9,252 nt of DNA from Thermotogaceae bacterium. GTDB taxonomy: Bacteria; Thermotogota; Thermotogae; Thermotogales; Thermotogaceae. This document shows positions 1-6,854 of this stretch, in pieces; the stretch's first letter is position 1; every line of letters begins with the position of its first letter. Both the position numbers and the translations under genes were made by a program. The stretch lies in assembly GCA_021161105.1 (NCBI GenBank), contig JAGHBG010000204.1, positions 1 to 9,252 on the forward strand. Reading direction: 5' to 3'. The notes beneath the pieces are model-generated. The model had not been told where the DNA came from, did not search any database, and was given only the letters and a program-made list of their open reading frames with translations.

Positions 1-371
1 ATATTGATCTTGATGTTATTTATTCTTTTGTGCATGTCTCGAGTTACTCCGGTACAAATTCGACGGGCAGAATAAAGGTTAAATCATGGATGGAAGAAGA
101 TATGGAAGATAGATATGTGCTGTTGGTGGAGGATGTTGTCGACACTGGACTGACATTGAAATATATACTAAGGTATCTAAGAAAATACAGGCCAAAGGAC
201 ATCAAAATTGCGGCCTTGGTTGAGAAAAAAGTCCACGATCATGGGATAAAAGTAGACTTTTCTGGATTTGAAATTGATGATAAATTTCTGTTAGGTTATG
301 GGCTCGATTATAATGAAATATTCAGGAATCTACCGTATTTGGGTTATTTGAAACGAAAGTCGGAAGGATAG
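1..371 (+). CDS. hpt: Hypoxanthine phosphoribosyltransferase, C-terminal part (5' end cut off by window)
   Basis: Cytosolic purine-salvage enzyme that transfers phosphoribose from PRPP to hypoxanthine or guanine, giving IMP or GMP. The reading frame is open from the first bases (codons from position 3), so the GTG at 30 is internal and the true start lies outside the window. Visible family motifs, in order, are the flexible catalytic loop SSYSGT (39-56), the PRPP-binding motif VLLVEDVVDTGLTL (117-158), the purine-binding lysine region ALVEKK, and the C-terminal signature with GFEIDDKF (264-287) followed by GYGLDY and RNLPYLG. The order and spacing match Hpt, and the C-terminus is complete, ending in TAG. 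The next gene starts 9 bases downstream, so they probably share a transcript. A close relative such as a xanthine/guanine enzyme is less likely given the DKFLLGYGLDY motif. Confidence 0.93.
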   Translation, partial: IDLDVIYSFVHVSSYSGTNSTGRIKVKSWMEEDMEDRYVLLVEDVVDTGLTLKYILRYLRKYRPKDIKIAALVEKKVHDHGIKVDFSGFEIDDKFLLGYGLDYNEIFRNLPYLGYLKRKSEG

Positions 372-380
372 GAAATAAGC

Positions 381-2975
381 ATGGAGAAATTTATCTGGGT
401 AGTTAAAGAATTGATGTTATATAGTGTTCCTGTAATTTTGCTGGCCGGTTTGCTCCCGCTTTTAGATATTCTCTCGTATAAAAAAGAGAAAAAGCTTATT
501 ATTGGAATTTTTGTATTTGCTTTCCTTATGCTACTTTTAAATTTATATTTCCACAATGACATCATCACAATACTTGTTCTTCTTATCAGTTTTATCTTCG
601 CAATATATTTAGAAAGAAAGATTTCTAAAAGTGTAGATTACAAAGGTTCCAATATTATAGGAATAGTGCTGCTGGGAATAATTCTCGCAGCAGCAGCTTT
701 GATCATGAGAAGTTTCGATTTGCAATCAATTACATATACTGTTGCGGTGGTTGGTGTAGCACTGGTTATGGCTTTTAGTAAACATTACTCGTTTTTATCT
801 GAGGTTATTTTTGCACTCACCATCATCCCGGTAATAGTTTTTTACGATTATGCAGAATTGATATATCCCCAGCTGATGCTTATATCTACAGTTGTGAGTC
901 TCAATGGTCTTGGGATGAATATAAAAGAGGTTCTTTCAGAAAGAGCTGAGCCAAGATGGGAAAAATTCAACAGCTACTTATCCACGGTTTTTGCTATTGT
1001 GTTGCTTTTTGCCTTTGTTGGATCAAGTGTCGTTTTGTTTGACAGGCTTTATTTGATGTTTCAAAAAAGTATATTTAATGTGTTTAACACTTATTCAGAC
1101 TTGGTTTATCATCATTATAAAGTTTATGGAGAAAGTTCTCTGGAAAACATTGTGAACAATCAGTTGCCAGTAGATTTTGTTAAAAAGATATATATAGTAA
1201 AAGATGGAAGAACAGTATATCCGCCTGGTTCAAAGGAGCGAGAATGGGAAGATTATGTTAATATGAAGAAGCCAAAAAATTTCACCTTTTCCAGAGCATT
1301 TCCAGATGGGACGAAGGTGCTTATTGTGTATGAATCTAACAAAGCTAAAAGTTTGCTTTTGCTTTTGATATACATTATTGTCATAGGAGTGTTTATAGCT
1401 GCTGGCATGTTCGTCATGAATCATATTTACTATCGAAAGTGGACGAATGTCCTGGAAGGTGAACTTGTAGTAAAAACTCAAGAGATAAGTGCAATCAATG
1501 AAGAATTAGTTGCGATGAACGAAGAATTGACTGCAATGAATGGAGAGGTTGAATCGATGTACAAGAGCCTTTCGCGTTTAAATAAAACCATCCTTGAATT
1601 TCTCAATTTCCTTAAGGAGATAGATATAAAAGAAGATATCTTGAAGATATTTGACAATTTGTACCATGTTTTAAATAAAGTTTTATCAGTACCTCTTTCA
1701 GGTTATGAAGTACTGGATAGTGAAGGAAATGCCAGAATATCCAAAATTGTTTACAGCGCGCAATACTCTACAGATATGAAAATTGGTGGATACATTTTCA
1801 GAATTTTTTTGAATGAACCACTTAAAATAAGTTCAGATGAAGAAAAGTTTATGGAAATGCTTTCGTTAATATTGGAATTAACAGTAACTTCCCATGAAAA
1901 TTACTGTACCCTGGAAAAGTCCAAGAACTTTTTGTCAAGCCTTCTTGAGTTAGTAAGTGTTATATCTACAAGTTCTTCTATTGAAGAGGTTGAAGAGGCG
2001 TTTTTAAGGAAGGGACTACAGCTTTTCGATGATACAGTTTTAGTTGCTCTTGCGTGGAAAAAAGATGAAAAGGATGTTGTAACTGCCAAACTTGTAGAAA
2101 GTGACGATAATAAGATAGTTGAGAAAAAGGTAACCTCGGGAATTGTCAAGTATTCTTTAAGCGTAGGAGAAGAATATATAGTTGGAGATGTTTCAAATGA
2201 TCCTGTGTTCTATATTGTAACACCTAAAACAAAGTCAGCAGTTGCACTACCGCTCATTAGTAATGAAGGTGTAATAGGAGTTTTCGAGATAGAAAGATCA
2301 ACGAAGAATGCATTTACAGATGATGATCTTCGATTTTTGAGAATTTTCGCCAGTATAACAGCAATTACTTTACAGAGGCTCAGATACGCAAAGGATTTGA
2401 AGGAGACGCTTATTGGACTTGCCGAAGCTCTTTCTTATGCAATAGAACTTAAAGATTCATACACTCATGGTCATTCAAGAAGGGTTGCAGATTATTCTGT
2501 TGAAATAGCAAAAGAACTGGGATTTCCTGATGAGAAAATAGAAGAAATCGAGCTTGCAGCTATTCTCCATGATGTAGGTAAAATTGGGATAAAAGGTATA
2601 ATTCTTAATAAGCCTGGAAAATTAACAGATATGGAATTTGAGGATATCAAGAAGCATCCTATTATTGGTGAAGAGCTTGTTGGAAAGGTTAAAACCTTGA
2701 AACATATAGCAAAAATTATAAGGCATCATCATGAAAGGTGTGATGGTAAAGGTTATCCGGATGGTCTTACATGCGAAGAGATTCCGATAGAATCCAGAAT
2801 ATTGGCTGTAGCTGATGCGTTTGACGCAATGACCACAGACAGGCCGTATAGAAAAGCTTATAGTGTAGATAGAGCATTAAAAATTCTTGAAAGTGGTAAG
2901 GGTAAGCAGTGGGATAAAAAAGTAGTAGAAGCTGCAATAAGGGTTTTTGAAAGAAAATTGAAAGTGGAAGCGTAA
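381..2975 (+). CDS. Membrane sensor protein with tandem GAF-like region and HD-GYP phosphodiesterase domain
   Basis: Predicted membrane-anchored cyclic-di-GMP phosphodiesterase, 864 residues. About seven hydrophobic segments span residues 12-220. A roughly 100-residue loop (221-324) follows, probably outside the membrane and possibly Cache/PAS-like, then one more membrane segment (325-347). A cytoplasmic coiled coil (about 360-408, with a repeated EEL.AMN pattern) leads to a weak GAF-like region (410-505) and a clearer GAF domain (519-668). The HD-GYP domain (about 670-860) has H698, the HD pair H730-D731 in HDVGKIG, H759, H783-H784-E785 and the GYP triplet 791-793, so all signature residues look intact and activity is expected. 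No GGDEF partner is in the window. The ATG at 381 has AGGAAAT 4 bases upstream and GGAAGGAT further up. It sits 9 bases after hpt and 2 bases before mfd, implying co-transcription. The ligand sensed is unknown. Confidence 0.9.
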   Translation: MEKFIWVVKELMLYSVPVILLAGLLPLLDILSYKKEKKLIIGIFVFAFLMLLLNLYFHNDIITILVLLISFIFAIYLERKISKSVDYKGSNIIGIVLLGIILAAAALIMRSFDLQSITYTVAVVGVALVMAFSKHYSFLSEVIFALTIIPVIVFYDYAELIYPQLMLISTVVSLNGLGMNIKEVLSERAEPRWEKFNSYLSTVFAIVLLFAFVGSSVVLFDRLYLMFQKSIFNVFNTYSDLVYHHYKVYGESSLENIVNNQLPVDFVKKIYIVKDGRTVYPPGSKEREWEDYVNMKKPKNFTFSRAFPDGTKVLIVYESNKAKSLLLLLIYIIVIGVFIAAGMFVMNHIYYRKWTNVLEGELVVKTQEISAINEELVAMNEELTAMNGEVESMYKSLSRLNKTILEFLNFLKEIDIKEDILKIFDNLYHVLNKVLSVPLSGYEVLDSEGNARISKIVYSAQYSTDMKIGGYIFRIFLNEPLKISSDEEKFMEMLSLILELTVTSHENYCTLEKSKNFLSSLLELVSVISTSSSIEEVEEAFLRKGLQLFDDTVLVALAWKKDEKDVVTAKLVESDDNKIVEKKVTSGIVKYSLSVGEEYIVGDVSNDPVFYIVTPKTKSAVALPLISNEGVIGVFEIERSTKNAFTDDDLRFLRIFASITAITLQRLRYAKDLKETLIGLAEALSYAIELKDSYTHGHSRRVADYSVEIAKELGFPDEKIEEIELAAILHDVGKIGIKGIILNKPGKLTDMEFEDIKKHPIIGEELVGKVKTLKHIAKIIRHHHERCDGKGYPDGLTCEEIPIESRILAVADAFDAMTTDRPYRKAYSVDRALKILESGKGKQWDKKVVEAAIRVFERKLKVEA

Positions 2976-2977
2976 CC

Positions 2978-5746
2978 ATGGTGAAGATAATAATTCTTCC
3001 TCATGAAAGACTTGAGAGCTTCAAAAAGTATGAAGGGCACATTTTCCTGCCCGATCATGATGGATTACCATTTTCTGAGAATAGCGCTTATGTAAACGCA
3101 ATGAGAGTAAGGGTACTCTACCATCTTTTGAACAAGGAAGTTGAGACAATTCACACAACTCTTGCGGCTCTTTCAAGGTATACGATTTCTCCCGAAAAGC
3201 TTGCTATGTATATATTTAACAAAGAAATTGGTGATAAATTTGATATAGCGCTGGAGAGATTGGTTCAGATGGGATATGAAAGAGTAGATATTGTTAGAGA
3301 TTTTGGGGAATTTTCAATAAGGGGAGATGTCTTCGATATATTCATCCCAGTTTACGATTATCCGGTGAGAATAGAACTTTTTGACGATGAAATAGAAGAG
3401 ATAAGATTTTTTGATCCATTATCTCAACGTTCTGTAGAAAAGATACGATGCGTAACGATATTGCCAGCTAAGGAATATATAAGTGAAGAACACAATTATG
3501 ATACAGTTCCAAAATTGGCAGGGAGCGATTCTACAATCTTTGAATACGTAAAAGATGCTCAATTTTTTTCTCCAGATTTTGATAAATCATTAAAAGAATA
3601 TGAACGAAAGATTAAAAAGTTAAAGGAGCTTGCTACAGAAAAGGCTCCTCTTTACTTTGAAAATTCTCTGATTTCTACCTCCGAACTTTTGAAAAGAATA
3701 AAAGGTGTTAAAAAAATAACTGAGGGTAAAAGAGACATTCTCCCGCAAGCAATTGAAGAGAAAAAGATAGAAAGTTCTCCAATACTGGATTATGAGGAGC
3801 TGTCGGAAGGAGACATTGTTGTTCATAAAGATTACGGTATAGGAAAATTTGAAGGTATCCAGAGAATTAAATCCGCTGTCGGCGAAAGGGATTTCTTGAA
3901 AATAAAATACTCTGACGCTACTTTATATGTTCCAGTAGATAGGTTGAACAGAGTGCATAAATACCTGGGTTCAGAACAGGTTTCTCTGGATTCACTCAGA
4001 AGCGCAAAGTGGAGAAAAAGAGTAAGAAATGCAAAGAAGGATATAGAAAGAAGGGTGAAGGAGCTTGTAAGTATATACGCCAAGAGAACCATGGTCAAAA
4101 GTGAACCGCTTGTGGGAGATCCAGAACTTGAAGAAAAATTTGCATTATCTTTCCCTTATATAGAAACTTCTGATCAACTTCGAGCTATAGAAGAAGTTTT
4201 AAATGACCTTGTTTCAGAAAAGCCCATGGATAGATTGATAACCGGGGATTCAGGGTATGGAAAAACAGAAGTTGCTATGAGAGCAGCCTTTAGGGTAGTT
4301 GTTTCTGGTAAACAGGTTGCAGTTATGGCGCCAACTGTTGTTCTTGCCAATCAGCACTACAGAACATTTAAAGAAAGAATGGAGCCGTTTGGAATAAAAG
4401 TCGAGCTTCTTGATAGTACAAAAAAGGGAAAAACCAGAGAGAAGATTCTCGAGGATTTAAAATCTGGTGAGATTGATATAATTATAGGGACTCACACTCT
4501 TTTGAATGATAAGATAAAATTTTCCGATCTGGGGCTTGTGATAATTGACGAGGAACAGAAATTTGGAGTTGAACAGAAGGATAAGTTCAAAAAGATGCGT
4601 CTTTCTGTAAATGTTCTTTCCATGAGTGCTACTCCTATTCCCAGAACTCTTCATATGGCTTTGTCTGGGATGAGGGACATATCAACTATAAAGACTCCGC
4701 CAATTGGCAGAAAGCCAGTAACCGTTTATGTAGAGCCTCTAAGGGAGAGCATAATAAAGAGTGCTATATTAAGGGAGCTTGCAAGAGATGGACAAGTGAT
4801 ATATGTACACAACAGAGTGGAGGAAATAGAAAGTGTTTATAAAAGGTTGATAAGGCTTGTGCCAGATGTCATTATCGGTGTAGCACATGGGCAGATGAAC
4901 AAAAGAATCTTGGAAAAGACTGTTGAAGCTTTTTTGAGTGGTGATATAGATGTTCTTTTATGCACAACGGTTATAGAGAGCGGGGTAGACATTGGAACCG
5001 CTAACACAATTATAATTGATGATGCTCATAGATATGGTTTGTCCCAGCTCTACCAGTTAAGGGGTAGAGTAGGAAGGCGTCAGGTTAGAGGTTATGCATA
5101 CTTTTTGTATCCGCCTGGAGTTTCAAAGGAAGCCCTTAAAAGACTTGAAATAATCAAGACTCATTTAGGAGCTGGGAGCGGTCTTGAAATCGCTCTGCGA
5201 GACCTTGAGATAAGAGGTTATGGAGATATTTTGGGGATAGAACAATCTGGGCATATAGAATCTATAGGTTATAGATATTATGTCGAACTTCTCAACGAGG
5301 CCATAAGCCGGTTTAAAAATGAAGAATTTGAAGAGATTGATGTGGAAATAAATGGTTTTCCAGGAGATCTTGCCATACCAGAAGGTTACATTTCAGATCC
5401 AATGGAAAGGCTTCGAATTTATAGAAGGATATCATCAGCAAGATCAGTGAAAGACTTATTAGACTTGAATGAAGAACTTGAGGATAGATTTGGAAAAGTT
5501 CCAGGGGCAATCTACAACCTGTTAAGACTTGGCAAACTGCGAATAGCTCTGTATGAAATTGGTGCAAGAAAGGTGGAAATAGAAAAAACATCAAGTGTTA
5601 TATACTTTGATAAAGAAATTCCTTCTGGAGCTTTCAGTGAACTGAAGCATATAATGAATCCACGCAAAAAATCTGTTGTACTGCTGGAGAAATTTTCAAA
5701 AATATACGAGTTTTTAACAAGAACTTTGAAAGAAGAGAAGGTTTAA
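2978..5746 (+). CDS. mfd: Transcription-repair coupling factor Mfd, compact form
   Basis: ATP-driven DNA translocase that removes RNA polymerase stalled at lesions and recruits UvrA for nucleotide excision repair. In 922 residues it carries a shortened UvrB-like N-terminal module (about 24-170), a CarD-like RNA-polymerase-interacting domain (277-330), two RecA-like motor domains (about 395-715), the translocation motif region (730-770) and the C-terminal TRCF domain (about 785-900, with the DRFGKVP signature). Motor motifs are Walker A GDSGYGKT (423-430), DEEQ (524-527), SATP (550-553) and QLRGRVGR (693-700). Compared with the E. coli protein (1148 aa), about 46 N-terminal residues and about 150 residues between the UvrB-like and polymerase-binding domains are missing. 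R115, R131 and F135 keep the spacing of the E. coli UvrA-contact residues R165, R181 and F185. ATG 2978 lies 2 bases after the previous stop; GTG 2981 is an alternative. The stop overlaps that of the convergent gene. Confidence 0.96.
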   Translation: MVKIIILPHERLESFKKYEGHIFLPDHDGLPFSENSAYVNAMRVRVLYHLLNKEVETIHTTLAALSRYTISPEKLAMYIFNKEIGDKFDIALERLVQMGYERVDIVRDFGEFSIRGDVFDIFIPVYDYPVRIELFDDEIEEIRFFDPLSQRSVEKIRCVTILPAKEYISEEHNYDTVPKLAGSDSTIFEYVKDAQFFSPDFDKSLKEYERKIKKLKELATEKAPLYFENSLISTSELLKRIKGVKKITEGKRDILPQAIEEKKIESSPILDYEELSEGDIVVHKDYGIGKFEGIQRIKSAVGERDFLKIKYSDATLYVPVDRLNRVHKYLGSEQVSLDSLRSAKWRKRVRNAKKDIERRVKELVSIYAKRTMVKSEPLVGDPELEEKFALSFPYIETSDQLRAIEEVLNDLVSEKPMDRLITGDSGYGKTEVAMRAAFRVVVSGKQVAVMAPTVVLANQHYRTFKERMEPFGIKVELLDSTKKGKTREKILEDLKSGEIDIIIGTHTLLNDKIKFSDLGLVIIDEEQKFGVEQKDKFKKMRLSVNVLSMSATPIPRTLHMALSGMRDISTIKTPPIGRKPVTVYVEPLRESIIKSAILRELARDGQVIYVHNRVEEIESVYKRLIRLVPDVIIGVAHGQMNKRILEKTVEAFLSGDIDVLLCTTVIESGVDIGTANTIIIDDAHRYGLSQLYQLRGRVGRRQVRGYAYFLYPPGVSKEALKRLEIIKTHLGAGSGLEIALRDLEIRGYGDILGIEQSGHIESIGYRYYVELLNEAISRFKNEEFEEIDVEINGFPGDLAIPEGYISDPMERLRIYRRISSARSVKDLLDLNEELEDRFGKVPGAIYNLLRLGKLRIALYEIGARKVEIEKTSSVIYFDKEIPSGAFSELKHIMNPRKKSVVLLEKFSKIYEFLTRTLKEEKV

Positions 5747-6222
5747 TCTCCATCTTCAAGGTACCTGGCCTTTTGATAAGTGTCATATATGGTTTTCATC
5801 AATGTTTCTCTTATTCCCTCTCTTTCAAGAGAATAAATTCCTTCGATAATTGTACCTACTGGCGATGTTACTATATGCCTGAATTCACCAGGATGATTTC
5901 CTTTTTTCTGCGAAAGTTCAGCTGAACCTTTAAGTGTCTCTGTAACGAGTTCTCTTGATAGATCATAAGAAAGTCCAAGCCTGATCCCTGCGTCTATTAA
6001 AACTCCTATTAAAACAAAAGCAGGGCTACTTTCGCTTAATGCAGTAACTGCTGCCATATGCTTTTCCGGTATAACAACAACCTTTTCTGAGGACGGGAGT
6101 AACCATATAACTTCTTTTTGTTTCCTCTCATTCTCCAAAAATTCCGAGGAAAATGTGGTAGGAATTATTCCTTTTCCTATAACTACTATTTCCGTACCTA
6201 TCTGCATTCTGAAATTTATCAA
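5743..6222 (-). CDS. ProC-like protein: pyrroline-5-carboxylate reductase dimerisation domain only
   Basis: A 159-residue ORF that aligns, from memory of the family, with the C-terminal all-helical dimerisation domain of pyrroline-5-carboxylate reductase, the last enzyme of proline synthesis. Matching landmarks are a VVVIPEKHM segment, VTALSESSPAF (family VTALSGSGPAY), a DAGIRLGL helix, NHPGEFRHIVTSPVG (family HPG.L.DMVTSPGG) and EGI..LEREGIR. The N-terminal Rossmann domain that binds NAD(P)H is absent: similarity starts where families usually read RVMPNTP. Two substrate-binding loops are altered (SGSGPA to SESSPA, SPGGTT to SPVGTI), so reductase activity is not expected. The start is uncertain. 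TTG 6222 and ATG 6207 both lack a Shine-Dalgarno sequence, and the frame is open back to 6261, just after an in-frame TAA. It converges on mfd with overlapping stops and is divergent from the iron operon. It could be a 5'-truncated pseudogene or a retained single-domain protein. Confidence 0.7.
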   Translation of the reverse strand: MINFRMQIGTEIVVIGKGIIPTTFSSEFLENERKQKEVIWLLPSSEKVVVIPEKHMAAVTALSESSPAFVLIGVLIDAGIRLGLSYDLSRELVTETLKGSAELSQKKGNHPGEFRHIVTSPVGTIIEGIYSLEREGIRETLMKTIYDTYQKARYLEDGD

Positions 6223-6225
6223 TTG

Positions 6226-6254
6226 TGGTTTTTCAGCAGGAATTTTTATATAAT
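6226..6254 (+). promoter_or_regulatory. Candidate promoter of the dtxR-feoA/feoB operon
   Basis: A perfect -10 hexamer TATAAT lies at 6249-6254 in an AT-rich stretch. The -35 element is weak: TGGTTT (6226-6231) with a 17-base spacer, or TTGTGG (6223-6228) with a 20-base spacer. Transcription would start near 6261, leaving a short leader before the ATG at 6285. This is the only non-coding gap between the divergent genes. The assignment rests on the -10 match alone. Confidence 0.4.
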
Positions 6255-6266
6255 TTAAAGGTTATA
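6249..6266. promoter_or_regulatory. Candidate operator: imperfect palindrome over the -10 region
   Basis: The arms TATAA (6249-6253) and TTATA (6262-6266) form an inverted repeat with an 8-base centre, covering the -10 box and the likely transcription start. A metal-dependent DtxR-type repressor bound here would block the promoter. The site does not match the classical DtxR/IdeR consensus and AT-rich palindromes are common, so this is only a positional candidate. Confidence 0.2.
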
Positions 6267-6271
6267 AGGAT

Positions 6272-6280
6272 GGGAAGTGA
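6272..6280 (+). promoter_or_regulatory. Ribosome binding site deciding the dtxR-feoA start
   Basis: GGGAAGTGA matches the consensus AGGAGGTGA at 7 of 9 bases and ends 4 bases before ATG 6285. It supports that codon over the earlier in-frame ATG at 6270 (preceded by AAAGG at 6257-6261) and over the GTG at 6225, which lies upstream of the proposed promoter's -10 box. Confidence 0.6.
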
Positions 6281-6284
6281 TAGG

Positions 6285-6854
6285 ATGAAGAAGAAGCGCG
6301 AAAAGAATCATGAATGGATGAGACTTCTTATGGAAGATATTATGAGGCTTTCTCGTGAAAAAGATTCACCTTTGAGTGTGGAGGACGTTATGGAAGATAG
6401 CAGTGTTGATAGGCAAGAGGTCAAGGAAGCTATAGAACGGCTCGAGAAGAGGGGACTCGCGAAATTCGAAAGAGGACATCTTGCTTTAACAGAACAGGGA
6501 GAAAAGGTGGCTGATGTTATATACAATTATCACAGGGTAATTGAAGAAGTCCTCGGACATGAGGTAGCACATGCCTTAGAACACTTCAGCGAAGCCGCTG
6601 AAAAGATAAAAATACTGGGAGAAAAAGCAAAACCACTGGAGAAATTCAGGGAAAATGAGAGAGGAGTGGTTGCATATTTTGAAATAGGAAATCCGAAGGT
6701 TATATCGAAATTGTTAGGAATAGGACTTTCCCCAGGAGTTTCTTTCCGTGTTATCAAATATAGAAAGGATGGATTTGTTCTTGAGGTTGGAGGAAGGCTT
6801 GTTGTTCTTGGAAGAGAGCTGGGAAAAGGTATAGCGGGGGTGAGCATGAGTTGA
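6285..6854 (+). CDS. DtxR-like metal-dependent regulator fused to a FeoA domain
   Basis: A 189-residue protein in two parts. Residues about 12-75 form a winged helix-turn-helix, ending in a beta-wing and LTEQGEKVAD, typical of DtxR/MntR repressors. Residues 83-103 resemble the DtxR metal-binding helices: H83, E87 and the EH pair at 99-100 fall where the family has H79, E83 and H98. Residues about 117-186 are a FeoA-type SH3-like domain (LGIGLSPGVSF... through LVVLGRELGKGIAGV). FeoA is normally a separate small cytosolic partner of the FeoB transporter, so this protein may sense Fe2+, repress its own operon and modulate FeoB. Those roles are inferred. The DtxR dimerisation helices are short. 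The start at 6285 was chosen on its ribosome binding site; a start at 6270 would add five residues. It overlaps feoB by 4 bases. G+C content is higher than in mfd. Confidence 0.85.
   Translation: MKKKREKNHEWMRLLMEDIMRLSREKDSPLSVEDVMEDSSVDRQEVKEAIERLEKRGLAKFERGHLALTEQGEKVADVIYNYHRVIEEVLGHEVAHALEHFSEAAEKIKILGEKAKPLEKFRENERGVVAYFEIGNPKVISKLLGIGLSPGVSFRVIKYRKDGFVLEVGGRLVVLGRELGKGIAGVSMS
6836..6843 (+). promoter_or_regulatory. Ribosome binding site for the feoB TTG start
   Basis: GGGGGTGA, 7 of 8 matches to GGAGGTGA, lies inside the end of the upstream gene and 7 bases before TTG 6851. No other start codon occurs between it and the GQPNVGKS motif, so it fixes the unusual TTG start and points to translational coupling. 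Confidence 0.65.

Noticed and set aside
5757..5777. Weak hairpin AAGG...CCTT followed by TTTT as a terminator for mfd
   Set aside because: The stem is only about 4-5 base pairs with a 7-base loop and a very short T-run, and it lies inside the opposite gene.
6225..6284. Upstream extension of the DtxR-FeoA protein from GTG 6225
   Set aside because: It would put the candidate promoter inside the coding region and add residues unlike the family. ATG 6285 has a much better ribosome binding site.
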